NCBI GenBank assembly: GCA_947499595.1 | Contig: CANMOY010000004.1 | Coordinates: 235,474 to 299,473 of the forward strand | Reading direction: 5' to 3' | Length of the DNA stretch: 64,000 nucleotides | Source: an uncultured Mesonia sp. | GTDB lineage: Bacteria > Bacteroidota > Bacteroidia > Flavobacteriales > Flavobacteriaceae | In this document: positions 1 to 8,929 of the stretch, piece after piece | How positions within the stretch are numbered: the stretch's first letter is position 1 | Layout: each line of letters opens with the position of its first letter | Made by a program: the position numbers and the translations under genes | The notes under the pieces: model-generated | What the model was told of the DNA's origin: nothing | What the model saw: the letters and a program-made list of their open reading frames with translations, nothing else | Databases searched by the model: none

Positions 1-1
1 C

Positions 2-712
2 GGTGCAGCCGGATTCACTCAAGGTAATGGGACAACTGTAAATGACAACGATGGTACTTTAGGTGAAACCTTAACAGGGTTAACCGCCAGTACGTCTTAT
101 GATGTATATGTACGTGCTATTTGTAGCGTAGGAAATGAGAGCGCTTGGGTAGGACCAGTAAACTTTACTACTTTAGCTCCTCCCTGTTCAGATCCTTCAA
201 ACATAAGCGTAGCTAATATTACTAATACTACAGCTGATGTAACTTGGACAGAAAATGGTAGTGCGACTACTTGGGAGATTGAGTACGGTACTAGCGGTTT
301 CACTCCAGGTACAGGTACAATTGTCTTAGATAATGATGGCACTTTAGGTGAAACAATAACAGGATTAACAAAAGACACGAATTATGATGTTTATGTTACC
401 GCGTTATGCGCTGGAAATACAAGTAGCCAAGTAGGGCCAGTAAGCTTCAAAACAGATAATTTGGGTGTTTATGATAATGTTTTCCAGACATTTGAGTATT
501 ATCCAAACCCAACTCAATCTGTGTTGAACTTAAAAGCAGCCAATTCTATTCAAAATGCTACAATCTTTAATTTGATTGGTCAGCGTGTAATTGAGGTGAA
601 TCCGAATCAACTGAGTACAGAAATTAACTTAGGTGATTTACCAACAGGTGCCTACTTAATGCAAGTGAAAATCAACGAAAGTCTAAAAACTTTTAGAATA
701 ATTAAAGAGTAA
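2..712 (+). CDS. Secreted fibronectin-III protein with type IX sorting domain (5' partial)
   Basis: The reading frame is open from the first base of the window to a stop at 710-712, so this is the C-terminal end (about 236 residues) of a larger protein. It holds the end of one and all of a second fibronectin type III repeat; each repeat ends in a YDVYV motif. A type IX secretion sorting domain follows from about residue 160 (YYPNPTQSVLNL start, then NLIGQ and LPTGAYLMQV). Such proteins are exported through the outer membrane and the tail is removed on attachment to the surface. The repeats closely resemble those of the next gene, so the two are probably paralogues. Ligand and true N-terminus cannot be seen. 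Confidence 0.9.
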   Translation, partial: GAAGFTQGNGTTVNDNDGTLGETLTGLTASTSYDVYVRAICSVGNESAWVGPVNFTTLAPPCSDPSNISVANITNTTADVTWTENGSATTWEIEYGTSGFTPGTGTIVLDNDGTLGETITGLTKDTNYDVYVTALCAGNTSSQVGPVSFKTDNLGVYDNVFQTFEYYPNPTQSVLNLKAANSIQNATIFNLIGQRVIEVNPNQLSTEINLGDLPTGAYLMQVKINESLKTFRIIKE

Positions 713-733
713 GAACCTGATTTTTATCATATA

Positions 734-768
734 AACCCCTTAAGGTGAAAACCTTAAGGGGTTTTTTT
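734..768 (+). terminator. Rho-independent terminator
   Basis: A 13-bp perfect stem (734-746 with 751-763) closes a GAAA loop and is followed by a T run. It sits 21 bases after the stop of the first gene and ends that transcript. Confidence 0.9.
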
Positions 769-839
769 GTATATTTAACGAACAAAGCAACTTTTAAACT
801 GAAAATTTGGTAAATATCTACTAGATCTAAAATTATAAG

Positions 840-847
840 TAGCTTTG
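840..847 (+). promoter_or_regulatory. Possible -7 promoter element (TAGCTTTG)
   Basis: The octamer fits the Bacteroidota -7 consensus TAnnTTTG and lies 54 bases before the start of the next gene. No TTG is found 17-23 bases upstream; the nearest lies 30 bases away. The call is therefore weak. Confidence 0.3.
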
Positions 848-901
848 TTATTAATTCTATTTTATTTTTATAGAATTATATTTTGAAGAAACACCACTAA
901 T

Positions 902-2974
902 ATGAAGAACATCTATTTAACCTTCTTGTTTTTCGGGTTGCTCACACCCTTATTCAGTCAGATTAATGTGAGCCAAAATTTTGATTCAAGCTCTAATTAT
1001 ACCAACGGTTGGTATGATGATGGATCCTTCATTATATCCAGTACAGGGGCTTGTTCAGGAAATAGCGTTAGAGATAATTTATGGTACGACACGCCATCTT
1101 CAACCGGTAGTGTCCAGGGTAAATTATACTCTCCCGTGGTAATAGGTATTTCTAGCGGTACGCCTATGCAAGTTAGTTTTGATTACAAAATTGTAAATTA
1201 CAGAGCTAATGGCGCGCCTAATACGGCTACACCTCCCGGTTGGGGAAATTTAAAAGTTGAATTCACTATCGATCAAGGACAAACTTGGAATCCTGTTATT
1301 ACTATCGACGATACCAATCACGTGACCAGCGTTTCTTGCACAACAATTAACCAAACCATACCTGCGAACGAATTACCACACGGAGCAGATTTTCAACTGC
1401 GGTTCACTTCCAATTGGTTGTCAGGAGACTTTTTCGTTTATTTAGATAATATTTCGGCTGTTCAAAATTACAACAGTCTTCCAGCTTGTGATGTGAATTT
1501 GATATCGCCTGCCAATGGTTCTGTTAATGCATCAAATAACGGTATTTTAGTATGGGATAATGCCACAGGTTCGCATTCTAATGAATTAAGCGTAGGTACC
1601 GCACCTGGCGCAAGTGATGTGCTAGCCCCAACACTTATACCAAATGGAGTAAACACCTATAATTTGGGCACCCTAGCTCAGAGTACTACCTACTATGTTC
1701 GAATCAATCCAATTAATGAAATTGGCACGCAAACCTGTAATGAATTTCAGTTTACTACTGATGGTCCACCATTAAACGACCCCTGTTCGGGAGCTTTTGT
1801 GGTAAATAGTTTTCCTTACAATATAACTCAAGATGCTTCACAAGCAACAAATAATAACGGTTTTATTTCGGCTTGTGCACCGGGTATGAATGATGGGGTG
1901 TGGTATACCTTTGTAGGTGATGGAAATCAAATAACAATCGATGTTGAGGAATCAGGAAATTGGTCAGGTGCAGTTGGGTTGTATACTGGTAATTGTAACA
2001 ATTTGAACTGTATCGACTTTTCGGATGTGGGTAGTACAGAACAAATCGTATTTAATAGTGTAGCCGGCACAACTTATTATATCAATATAGGAGGTAATTC
2101 AGGAACCAATGAAATACCAGAAGGCGTTTTTGACCTGAATATTACCTCAGAGCCCTCTTGTCCTGCACCTTCTAATCTCAGCATTTCGGCTATTACCGAC
2201 AACGCGAGCCAAATTAATTGGGTTGAAAATGGAACGGCTACCAGTTGGGAAATTCAATACGGTCCCGCTGGTTTCACATTAGGCAGTGGATCACTTTTTA
2301 TAGACAATGATGCTACCCCTAACGAAATGATAACAGGTTTAACAGCTAATACTAGTTATGATGTATATGTGCGTGCGCTTTGCGGAACAAACGATGAAAG
2401 TGTATGGATTGGTCCGGTAAACTTTCAAACCACCAATAGTTCATGTTCTGCTCCCTCAAATATTACCATAACAAATGTAACTAAAAATTCTGCCGCTATA
2501 GATTGGCAAGAAAACGGTTCAGCCACGGCCTGGCAAGTGGTTTATGGTGTTCAAGGCTTTGATCCCACCCAAGAAGGAATTTCAATCTTCGATAACGACG
2601 GTACAAGAGGCTTAAGTATTCAAGGTTTGCAACCCAATACAACTTATGATGTATATGTCTTTGCTGTTTGCAGCAATGATTTAAGTGATCTATTTGGCCC
2701 TACTAGTTTTACTACACAAGTTTTAAGTACGAAAGAAGAAACATCAGCCAATTTAGAAATATATCCTAACCCTGTGAAAGATATAGTTTTTATGAAATCT
2801 ACTTTTACAATAGATATGGTGAAATTATATAATTTAAGAGGTCAACTTATTTTGGAAAGACCTATTAAAGCATTACAAGCACAGATAAATTTAGGCCATT
2901 TAAATTCGGGAGTATATATGCTTCAATTTGAGATAAACGGAAGCACCCAAATTAAAAAATTGGTTGTACAATAG
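902..2974 (+). CDS. Secreted multidomain fibronectin-III protein with type IX sorting domain
   Basis: The 690-residue protein has a signal peptide (residues 1-20, ending FSQ). A beta-rich region (about 20-195) follows that reads like a jelly-roll/MAM-like domain. Then come a fibronectin-like segment around 196-290, a beta-rich domain at about 295-420, and two fibronectin III repeats at about 422-515 and 516-608. A type IX sorting domain closes the protein (YPNPVKD, then LNSGVYMLQF). It is expected on the cell surface or released, as an adhesin or a non-catalytic part of a secreted enzyme system. No catalytic motif was recognised. The repeats match those of the upstream partial gene in the DNDGT...GLxxxTxYDVYV core, suggesting tandem duplication. 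Terminators flank it on both sides, so it is probably its own transcription unit. Confidence 0.9.
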   Translation: MKNIYLTFLFFGLLTPLFSQINVSQNFDSSSNYTNGWYDDGSFIISSTGACSGNSVRDNLWYDTPSSTGSVQGKLYSPVVIGISSGTPMQVSFDYKIVNYRANGAPNTATPPGWGNLKVEFTIDQGQTWNPVITIDDTNHVTSVSCTTINQTIPANELPHGADFQLRFTSNWLSGDFFVYLDNISAVQNYNSLPACDVNLISPANGSVNASNNGILVWDNATGSHSNELSVGTAPGASDVLAPTLIPNGVNTYNLGTLAQSTTYYVRINPINEIGTQTCNEFQFTTDGPPLNDPCSGAFVVNSFPYNITQDASQATNNNGFISACAPGMNDGVWYTFVGDGNQITIDVEESGNWSGAVGLYTGNCNNLNCIDFSDVGSTEQIVFNSVAGTTYYINIGGNSGTNEIPEGVFDLNITSEPSCPAPSNLSISAITDNASQINWVENGTATSWEIQYGPAGFTLGSGSLFIDNDATPNEMITGLTANTSYDVYVRALCGTNDESVWIGPVNFQTTNSSCSAPSNITITNVTKNSAAIDWQENGSATAWQVVYGVQGFDPTQEGISIFDNDGTRGLSIQGLQPNTTYDVYVFAVCSNDLSDLFGPTSFTTQVLSTKEETSANLEIYPNPVKDIVFMKSTFTIDMVKLYNLRGQLILERPIKALQAQINLGHLNSGVYMLQFEINGSTQIKKLVVQ

Positions 2975-3019
2975 GGTTTCATATAAGATAACTCAAAATA
3001 ATACTTAACCAAAAGCGCT

Positions 3020-3057
3020 AAAAACCCTACCTTTAAATTTTTATTGGTAGGGTTTTT
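3020..3057 (+). terminator. Rho-independent terminator
   Basis: A 12-bp stem (3020-3031 with 3046-3057) ends in a T run. It closes the adhesin gene. It overlaps the region just before the glycosyltransferase, which argues that the latter starts at the ATG at 3075 and not at the TTG at 3060. Confidence 0.85.
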
Positions 3058-3074
3058 AATTGAAATTAATTTTT

Positions 3075-4079
3075 ATGGAAATAAAGTATTCATTTATTAT
3101 ACCGGTGTATAACCGTCCCCAAGAAATTGAAGAACTTTTGCAGTCGTTCCTTGTAATGAAAAAATCAGTTTGTTATGAGATTATTATTGTTGAGGATGGC
3201 TCCTCCCTAAGCAGTGAAGATGTGGTTTCAAAATATAAAAACCAACTTACTATACAGTACTTTAAAAAAGAAAATTCGGGCCCAGGAGATAGCAGGAATT
3301 TTGGTATGCAACGCGCTAGATCGTCTTATTTCATTATCTTAGACAGTGATGTAATACTGCCTACTCATTATTTATGGGCGGTTGATAAATATTTGTCCTC
3401 TCATCCATTTGATTGTTTTGGGGGGCCAGATGCCGCACTAGCCACTTTTACTCCATTGCAAAAGGCCATAAACTATACTATGACTTCTATGTTAACTACT
3501 GGCGGAATTCGGGGTAAAAATAAATCCGTAAAAGCGTATGAGCCGCGCAGCTTTAATATGGGCTTATCTAAAATTGCTTTTGAAAACACAGGAGGCTTTG
3601 GTCGCATACATCCAGGAGAAGACCCAGATTTGGTACAGCGTTTAAAAAAACAAGGTTTTAGCATTGGTTTTATTGAAGAAGCTTTTGTTTACCATAAAAG
3701 GCGAATAAGCTGGTCTAAATTTTACACTCAAGTGAATAAATTTGGAAAAGTACGCCCTATTCTTAACCAATGGCACCCCAAATCAAAAAATATAGTTTTT
3801 TGGTTTCCTAGTTTATTTATAGCGGTATCGCTTTTAAGTTTAATTTTGACGCTAACAGGTCTGTACATCCCAATAGTGTTGATGGGATTTTATTTACTGA
3901 TTTTATTTCTTCACGCCAGTTTTCTTGAAAAAAGTGTGCGTGTAGGGTTTTATGTTTTATGTGCAGTATTTATACAGTTTTACGGATACGGTTTAGGTTT
4001 TTTAAAGTCAAGTATTTTTTTAAAGTTCAAGAGTAAAACTCCAGAGCAACTTTTTCCTAATTTATTTTTCAACTCATGA
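3075..4079 (+). CDS. Family 2 glycosyltransferase, membrane-anchored
   Basis: The protein (334 residues from ATG 3075) has the GT-A fold signature: IIPVYNRP near the start, EDGSS around residue 45, a DSD motif for metal and nucleotide-sugar binding around 95, and GEDPDLVQRL in the acceptor region around 180. The C-terminus (about 235-320) has two or three hydrophobic helices, so the enzyme likely sits on the inner face of the cytoplasmic membrane and adds a sugar to a lipid-linked or surface glycan. An in-frame TTG at 3060 is a possible but less likely start because it abuts the previous terminator. Its stop overlaps the next start by 4 bases (ATGA). Sugar and acceptor cannot be told from sequence. 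Confidence 0.85.
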   Translation: MEIKYSFIIPVYNRPQEIEELLQSFLVMKKSVCYEIIIVEDGSSLSSEDVVSKYKNQLTIQYFKKENSGPGDSRNFGMQRARSSYFIILDSDVILPTHYLWAVDKYLSSHPFDCFGGPDAALATFTPLQKAINYTMTSMLTTGGIRGKNKSVKAYEPRSFNMGLSKIAFENTGGFGRIHPGEDPDLVQRLKKQGFSIGFIEEAFVYHKRRISWSKFYTQVNKFGKVRPILNQWHPKSKNIVFWFPSLFIAVSLLSLILTLTGLYIPIVLMGFYLLILFLHASFLEKSVRVGFYVLCAVFIQFYGYGLGFLKSSIFLKFKSKTPEQLFPNLFFNS

Positions 4080-5032
4080 AATGGTTTAGTTTTTCCAATA
4101 AAAGAAATAGTATATTAAATAAAAGCAACTTTAAAGCTTTTGCCATATTTGCTACCTTTTCGCTTTGTACTTGGCTACTTATCCAATTTTCTAAAACCTA
4201 TACGCAAGAGTTTAACTTGAAAGTGATTTTTGAAAATTTACCAAAAGATAAATTGGTTGAAGAGCGAGAAAAAACGGTCGAAATTCGGGTGCAAACAACG
4301 GGTTTTAGGTTGTTTTGGATTGGTTTTAAGAATCTTAGTCTGCGCCAAGATGCCTCAAATTTACCCGAGGAAAAAAACTACTTGCTATACAATACCCGAT
4401 ACTTTAAAAAAGACATAGCTAAAGAACTTGGGCTAGATATTGATAATGTTGAATTTCTTACCCCTAGCATAAAACTACCTTTTTCGCTTAAAACCATTCG
4501 GGAATTACCAATTAACCCACGAATTAAAATAGAGTATGCCAGAGGTTACGGAGCTTACAACCCTTTGGTTGTTTTTCCTGAAAAAGTAAAAGTAAGTGGG
4601 CCAGACCACCTTTTGATAGATATTGACCATATAAATACCCAAGAACTTAGCCTAGAAAATTTAGATAAAACTACGCAAGGAAAAGTGCAATTGGAAAAGC
4701 CACATGAAGAAATAATATTATATCAAGAGACTACAACTTATAAAGCTTTCGCCGAAAAATTTACAGAGGGTAGAGTAGAGGTCCCTATACAAATCATTAA
4801 TAAACCCCAGAAAGGGGAGCTAAGTATTTTTCCTAAAAAAATAGAAGTAATTTATCAGGTAAGTTTGCGAAATTTTGATCAAGTTAACACCCAAGATTTT
4901 CAGGTAATTTGTGATTATGCAAAAATTGGGGAAAACGATAATTTTATGATTGCCAAATTAAAGCAAAAACCAGAGCAAGTTACCCATGTACGCTTGAGTT
5001 TAAATAAAGTAAATTTTGTGATAAAAAAATGA
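4076..5032 (+). CDS. YbbR-like domain protein
   Basis: This 318-residue protein has one N-terminal membrane helix (about residues 21-40) and a long extracytoplasmic beta-rich part of the kind seen in YbbR/CdaR repeats. In Firmicutes, CdaR regulates the diadenylate cyclase CdaA; no cyclase gene is seen here, so that role is not claimed. Flavobacterial genomes commonly carry a YbbR protein directly before coaE, as here. It overlaps the genes on both sides by 4 bases, so glycosyltransferase, YbbR and coaE are very probably co-transcribed and translationally coupled. Confidence 0.75.
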   Translation: MKWFSFSNKRNSILNKSNFKAFAIFATFSLCTWLLIQFSKTYTQEFNLKVIFENLPKDKLVEEREKTVEIRVQTTGFRLFWIGFKNLSLRQDASNLPEEKNYLLYNTRYFKKDIAKELGLDIDNVEFLTPSIKLPFSLKTIRELPINPRIKIEYARGYGAYNPLVVFPEKVKVSGPDHLLIDIDHINTQELSLENLDKTTQGKVQLEKPHEEIILYQETTTYKAFAEKFTEGRVEVPIQIINKPQKGELSIFPKKIEVIYQVSLRNFDQVNTQDFQVICDYAKIGENDNFMIAKLKQKPEQVTHVRLSLNKVNFVIKK

Positions 5033-5619
5033 TTGTAGTAGGATTAACAGGTGGAATTGGCAGCGGTAAAACCACTGTGGCAAGATTTTTCCAAGAATTA
5101 GGAGTGCCACTTTATATTGCCGATTTAAAAGCAAAAGAGCTGCTACATCAAGATAAAAATTTGCAAAAAGCAATCATAGCCTTGCTAGGAGAAAAAGCAT
5201 TTATTAATGGCCAATATAATACGAACTATGTGAGTAGTCTGGTTTTTTCAGATCATATGCTACTTAAAAAATTAAATGCCATTATTCATCCCGCCGTTCA
5301 TGCCGATTTTAAGGAATGGAAATCAAATCAAAAAGCCCATTATGTCATTTATGAGGCTGCTATTTTGTTTGAACAGAACAGGCAGCACCACGTAGATTAC
5401 ACAATTTTGGTTACGGCGCCACTCGAAGAGCGTGTAAATCGCGTAATGCAGAGAGACCAAACCAATCGTCAAGCAGTATTAGATAGAATCAATAAACAAT
5501 GGAGTGATGACCGCAAAAAATTGTTAGCCGATTTAGTCATAGAAAATACGGTCTTATCAGCTACAAAAGCTCAGGTTCAAGAAATTCATGAATACTTGCT
5601 AAACCTAGGAAGTAAGTAG
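5029..5619 (+). CDS. coaE: Dephospho-CoA kinase
   Basis: The 196-residue protein has normal length for CoaE. It starts with a P-loop GGIGSGKTT (residues 8-16), followed by the acceptor-site segment with YIAD and the helical region with IIHP around residue 85. It phosphorylates the 3'-hydroxyl of dephospho-CoA, the last step of coenzyme A synthesis, in the cytosol. It overlaps the YbbR gene by 4 bases and is the last gene of that small operon; 69 bases separate it from the histidine kinase gene. Confidence 0.95.
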   Translation: MIVVGLTGGIGSGKTTVARFFQELGVPLYIADLKAKELLHQDKNLQKAIIALLGEKAFINGQYNTNYVSSLVFSDHMLLKKLNAIIHPAVHADFKEWKSNQKAHYVIYEAAILFEQNRQHHVDYTILVTAPLEERVNRVMQRDQTNRQAVLDRINKQWSDDRKKLLADLVIENTVLSATKAQVQEIHEYLLNLGSK

Positions 5620-5688
5620 GTTTTTGCTAGTGTTAACATTTGGTTAAACCCTTAAAAAGGTAAATGTTAAAACCTTACTTTTGGAGAC

Positions 5689-7251
5689 ATGAAAAAGAAA
5701 GTTTTTGTCTTTTTGGTGTTGCTCATGAGCCTTTCGCTTATAGGAATCATCTTTGTTCAGGGGTATTGGATTAAAAATACGGTTGAAACAAATGAGGAGC
5801 AGTTTTCTTTTAATGCGCGACAAGTCTTGTTTCGTGTAGCCGATAGAATTGAACGTGAAGAAATAGATAAATATTACATTCAATACACACGGGTAGCCGA
5901 CTCGACAAAACCTACCACCGCGAGGCTGAGCGAACTTTTTCAGATTAAACAAGACGAGCTTACCAACGAAACTTTTTTCTATACCAACAGCATCTTGCAA
6001 GAAGATTACAAATTATCTTCTTCTTTTTTAAGCGAAGAAAAAGATTCTATCGCTTTTAGAAAATTAGTAAATAGAAAAATTACGCGCCTAATACATGATG
6101 ATAAACTTCGAGACAATCAGAATCTGAGTGCAGAGGAACGTTTTGAGAAAATATCAAGACTAGAAGATAATGAGAAATATTTATTGGTAGAGGCAATTAA
6201 AGAAAAAGCAGCCAACTTGCCTATCCACAAACGCGTAGATACCGAAAGGGTGAAAACATTAATTCAAAATGAGTTAGCGGCGCGCCGAATTCAATCTGGC
6301 TTTGAATTCGCTATTTATAGCAAAGACCTAGCAACAAAAGTTCGAACCGCCAACTTCGATCTTGATTCTCCTGCCACTTACGGTACACCATTGTTTAAAA
6401 TGAATAATAATAGTTATCGGTTATACATCAATTTTACCGAAAAGAAAAAGGAAGTGCTTTCGTCTATTGCAGTAATGACTTTCTTGAGTATAGTGTTTAC
6501 CTTGATTATTATAATCGCATATTACAGTGCAATTTCACAGCTGGTGAAGCAAAGGCAAATTTCACAAATCAAGACCGATTTTATTAATAATATGACGCAC
6601 GAGTTTAAGACACCAATTGCTACTATAAATTTGGCATTAGACTCTGTAAGAAATCCTAAGATTGCTCAAGATCAAGATCGGGTAAACCGTTATTTAGGAA
6701 TGATTCGTGAGGAGAATAAGCGTATGCATGCTCAAGTAGAGAATGTATTACGTATTTCTAAGTTGGAGAAAAATGAGCTCAACATAAAAAAAGAACGCCT
6801 TAAGCTTCATGATATTATTGAAGAAGCGATTACCCACGTTGAGTTGATAATTGAAGATCGCGGTGGATATATACAAACACATTTTGGCGCATTAAAATCA
6901 ACGATATTAGCCAATGAGACACATTTTACCAATGTTGTAGTAAATATGCTAGATAATGCTATTAAGTATTCTACCGAACAACCAAGAATCGATGTGTACA
7001 CCGAAAATGTAAAAAATTATATTGTTTTAAAAATAAGAGATCAAGGGCAAGGAATGAATCGTATTGTGCAAAAAAAGGTCTTTGAGAAATTTTTTAGAGC
7101 GCATACAGGCGATATTCATAACGTCAAAGGACACGGGCTTGGTCTTGCCTATGTCAAGAAAATAGTAGAAGACCATCACGGTACTGTCACTTTAACCAGT
7201 GAAAAGGGGAAGGGAAGTACTTTTATTATTAAATTACCTTTAATATCATAA
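5689..7251 (+). CDS. Sensor histidine kinase, RprX-like
   Basis: The 520-residue protein has a membrane helix at about 5-26, a periplasmic sensor region to about 260, and a second membrane helix at about 262-285. The cytoplasmic kinase core has the phospho-accepting His304 in the motif THEFKTP, the N box (NMLDNAIKYS), G1 box (RDQGQGM), F box (FEKFFRA) and G2 box (GHGLGLAYVKKI). Length, topology and gene pairing fit RprX of the Bacteroides RprX/RprY system, but the name is by resemblance only. The response regulator follows after 3 bases, so the two form one operon. The signal sensed is unknown. Confidence 0.85.
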   Translation: MKKKVFVFLVLLMSLSLIGIIFVQGYWIKNTVETNEEQFSFNARQVLFRVADRIEREEIDKYYIQYTRVADSTKPTTARLSELFQIKQDELTNETFFYTNSILQEDYKLSSSFLSEEKDSIAFRKLVNRKITRLIHDDKLRDNQNLSAEERFEKISRLEDNEKYLLVEAIKEKAANLPIHKRVDTERVKTLIQNELAARRIQSGFEFAIYSKDLATKVRTANFDLDSPATYGTPLFKMNNNSYRLYINFTEKKKEVLSSIAVMTFLSIVFTLIIIIAYYSAISQLVKQRQISQIKTDFINNMTHEFKTPIATINLALDSVRNPKIAQDQDRVNRYLGMIREENKRMHAQVENVLRISKLEKNELNIKKERLKLHDIIEEAITHVELIIEDRGGYIQTHFGALKSTILANETHFTNVVVNMLDNAIKYSTEQPRIDVYTENVKNYIVLKIRDQGQGMNRIVQKKVFEKFFRAHTGDIHNVKGHGLGLAYVKKIVEDHHGTVTLTSEKGKGSTFIIKLPLIS

Positions 7252-7254
7252 AAT

Positions 7255-7968
7255 ATGGAAACTGAAAACAAAAAGATTTTATTAGTTGAAGATGACCCGA
7301 ACTTCGGGATTGTTTTAAAAGATTATTTAGCGATGAATGACTATGAAGTTACACACGCTAAAAACGGAATGGAAGGCTTTGAAAAATTTAAGAAAGACGA
7401 TTTTAATTTATGCATTCTAGATGTGATGATGCCTTACAAAGATGGTTTTACTTTAGCCAAAGAAATAAGAGAGAAAAATGAAGATATACCCATTATCTTT
7501 TTAACGGCAAAAGCTATGAAAGAGGATGTTTTAAAAGGGTATAAGGTTGGTGCCGACGATTATTTAAATAAACCTTTTGACAGCGAAGTGCTACTGATGA
7601 AAATTCAGGCTATTATGCAACGTAAAGCTACTGACAGTGTAGCCGATAGCAAACAATTTGAATTTCAAATTGGTGATTTTCATTTAAATTCTAAATTACG
7701 TTTCTTAACTTTTAGAGAAGAAGAGCCACAAAAGCTTTCACCTAAAGAAAATGAACTACTTAGGTTATTAGCTTTACATGAAAATGATTTAATGCCTAGA
7801 GAATTAGCGCTTACTAAAATTTGGAGAGACGACAATTACTTTACTTCTAGAAGTATGGATGTTTATATTGCAAAATTGCGTAAGTACCTTAAAAAAGATG
7901 AAAACGTTGAAATTTTAAATATTCACGGTGAAGGATTTAGACTTGTGATTAGAAATCAAGAAGAATAA
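7255..7968 (+). CDS. OmpR-type response regulator, RprY-like
   Basis: The 237-residue regulator has an N-terminal receiver domain: acidic pair EDD near the start, phospho-acceptor Asp in CILDVMMP around residue 55, the LTAK segment and KPFD. A C-terminal winged-helix DNA-binding domain of OmpR/PhoB type follows (about 135-232, with LSPKENELL and SRSMDVYIAKLRKYL). It is the partner of the kinase just upstream and should bind DNA when phosphorylated. The gene is followed by a strong hairpin terminator at 8004-8040. Confidence 0.9.
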   Translation: METENKKILLVEDDPNFGIVLKDYLAMNDYEVTHAKNGMEGFEKFKKDDFNLCILDVMMPYKDGFTLAKEIREKNEDIPIIFLTAKAMKEDVLKGYKVGADDYLNKPFDSEVLLMKIQAIMQRKATDSVADSKQFEFQIGDFHLNSKLRFLTFREEEPQKLSPKENELLRLLALHENDLMPRELALTKIWRDDNYFTSRSMDVYIAKLRKYLKKDENVEILNIHGEGFRLVIRNQEE

Positions 7969-8003
7969 CACCTTAAAATAAATATTTCTAGTTTCCAAAA
8001 ATT

Positions 8004-8040
8004 ACTTGCCAAATGGGCAACTATTTGGCAAGTGTTTTTT
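8004..8040 (+). terminator. Bidirectional terminator between convergent genes
   Basis: An 11-bp perfect stem (8004-8014 with 8023-8033) is followed by a T run on the plus strand and preceded by an A-rich run, which is a U run for the minus strand. The last codons of miaA lie inside the hairpin. It can end both the regulator transcript and the miaA transcript. Confidence 0.9.
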
Positions 8041-8929
8041 GCTCGATATAATGAATAATGGTTTTGGTATCTTGTGTATAATCAAACCACTTGATTTCGG
8101 GGTCTTTTTTAAACCAAGTCATTTGCCTTTTGGCAAATCTTCGTGTGTGTTTTTTAATTTCGGCTATCGCAAAATCGAGAGACCATTTTCCGTCAAAATA
8201 GGCAAACAACTCCTTGTAACCTACCGTATTTAAGGCGTTTAATTCACGGTGCGAATATAAGCTCCTTGCCTCTTCCAACAACCCCATTTCTAGCATTAAA
8301 TCTACGCGTTTTTCGATACGCTCGTAAAGAATAGCTCGATCGGCTTCTAAACCTATTTTTATATTTTTAAAATTTCTTTCCTTCTTGTTTTGGGTTCTGT
8401 AAAATGAAAAATTTTGTGGCGCGCCTAAACAAATCTCCAAGGCTCGAATAACACGCTGCTTGTTTTGTAAGTCGGCTTTTGCGGCATACTCCGGATCCAA
8501 TTCTCTTAGTTCTTCAGCTAGTAATTCTAAACCCTCCTCGGCATAACGCTGATTTAAATTTTCACGGATATACGGATCAATATCCGGAAATTGATCTAAG
8601 CCATCGGTGATGGCTTTTATATATAAGCCGCTACCACCTACCATTACTAATGGGTTTTTGTCTTGAAACAATTTATCTATTAGCGGAATGACCTCCTTCT
8701 CAAAATCACCAACAGAGAACTCCTGGTGTATGCTTTTATTCTGAATGTAATGGTGTTTTGCAGCCTTTAATTCGCTCAGACTCGGCACGGCTGTTCCAAT
8801 ATTCATTTCTTTATAAAATTGTCTAGAATCGGCCGAGATGATTTCGGTATTAAAGTGCTGGGCTACTTTTATTGCCAAAGCGGTTTTGCCTATAGCCGTT
8901 GGCCCTAAAATATGAATTAGATTATTCAT
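8021..8929 (-). CDS. miaA: tRNA dimethylallyltransferase
   Basis: The 302-residue protein has the family P-loop GPTAIGKT near the N-terminus, then SADSRQFYKEMNIGTA, the substrate-binding signature, and GGSGLYI around residue 100. It transfers a dimethylallyl group to A37 of tRNAs reading UNN codons. Length is normal. Its start overlaps the stop of the upstream channel gene in the sequence ATGAATAA, so the two are likely translationally coupled although functionally unrelated. Confidence 0.95.
   Translation of the reverse strand: MNNLIHILGPTAIGKTALAIKVAQHFNTEIISADSRQFYKEMNIGTAVPSLSELKAAKHHYIQNKSIHQEFSVGDFEKEVIPLIDKLFQDKNPLVMVGGSGLYIKAITDGLDQFPDIDPYIRENLNQRYAEEGLELLAEELRELDPEYAAKADLQNKQRVIRALEICLGAPQNFSFYRTQNKKERNFKNIKIGLEADRAILYERIEKRVDLMLEMGLLEEARSLYSHRELNALNTVGYKELFAYFDGKWSLDFAIAEIKKHTRRFAKRQMTWFKKDPEIKWFDYTQDTKTIIHYIEQKTLAK

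Noticed and set aside
97..378. Minus-strand frame of 93 codons opposite the first gene
   Set aside because: Shadow of the fibronectin repeats on the other strand.
4230..4418. Plus-strand frame of 62 codons inside the YbbR gene
   Set aside because: Out-of-frame overlap with a clear gene, no recognisable product.
5676..5683. TACTTTTG as promoter of the histidine kinase gene
   Set aside because: It matches the -7 element, but it ends 5 bases before the start codon and no TTG lies at the right distance. It could give a leaderless mRNA, but support is too thin for a feature.
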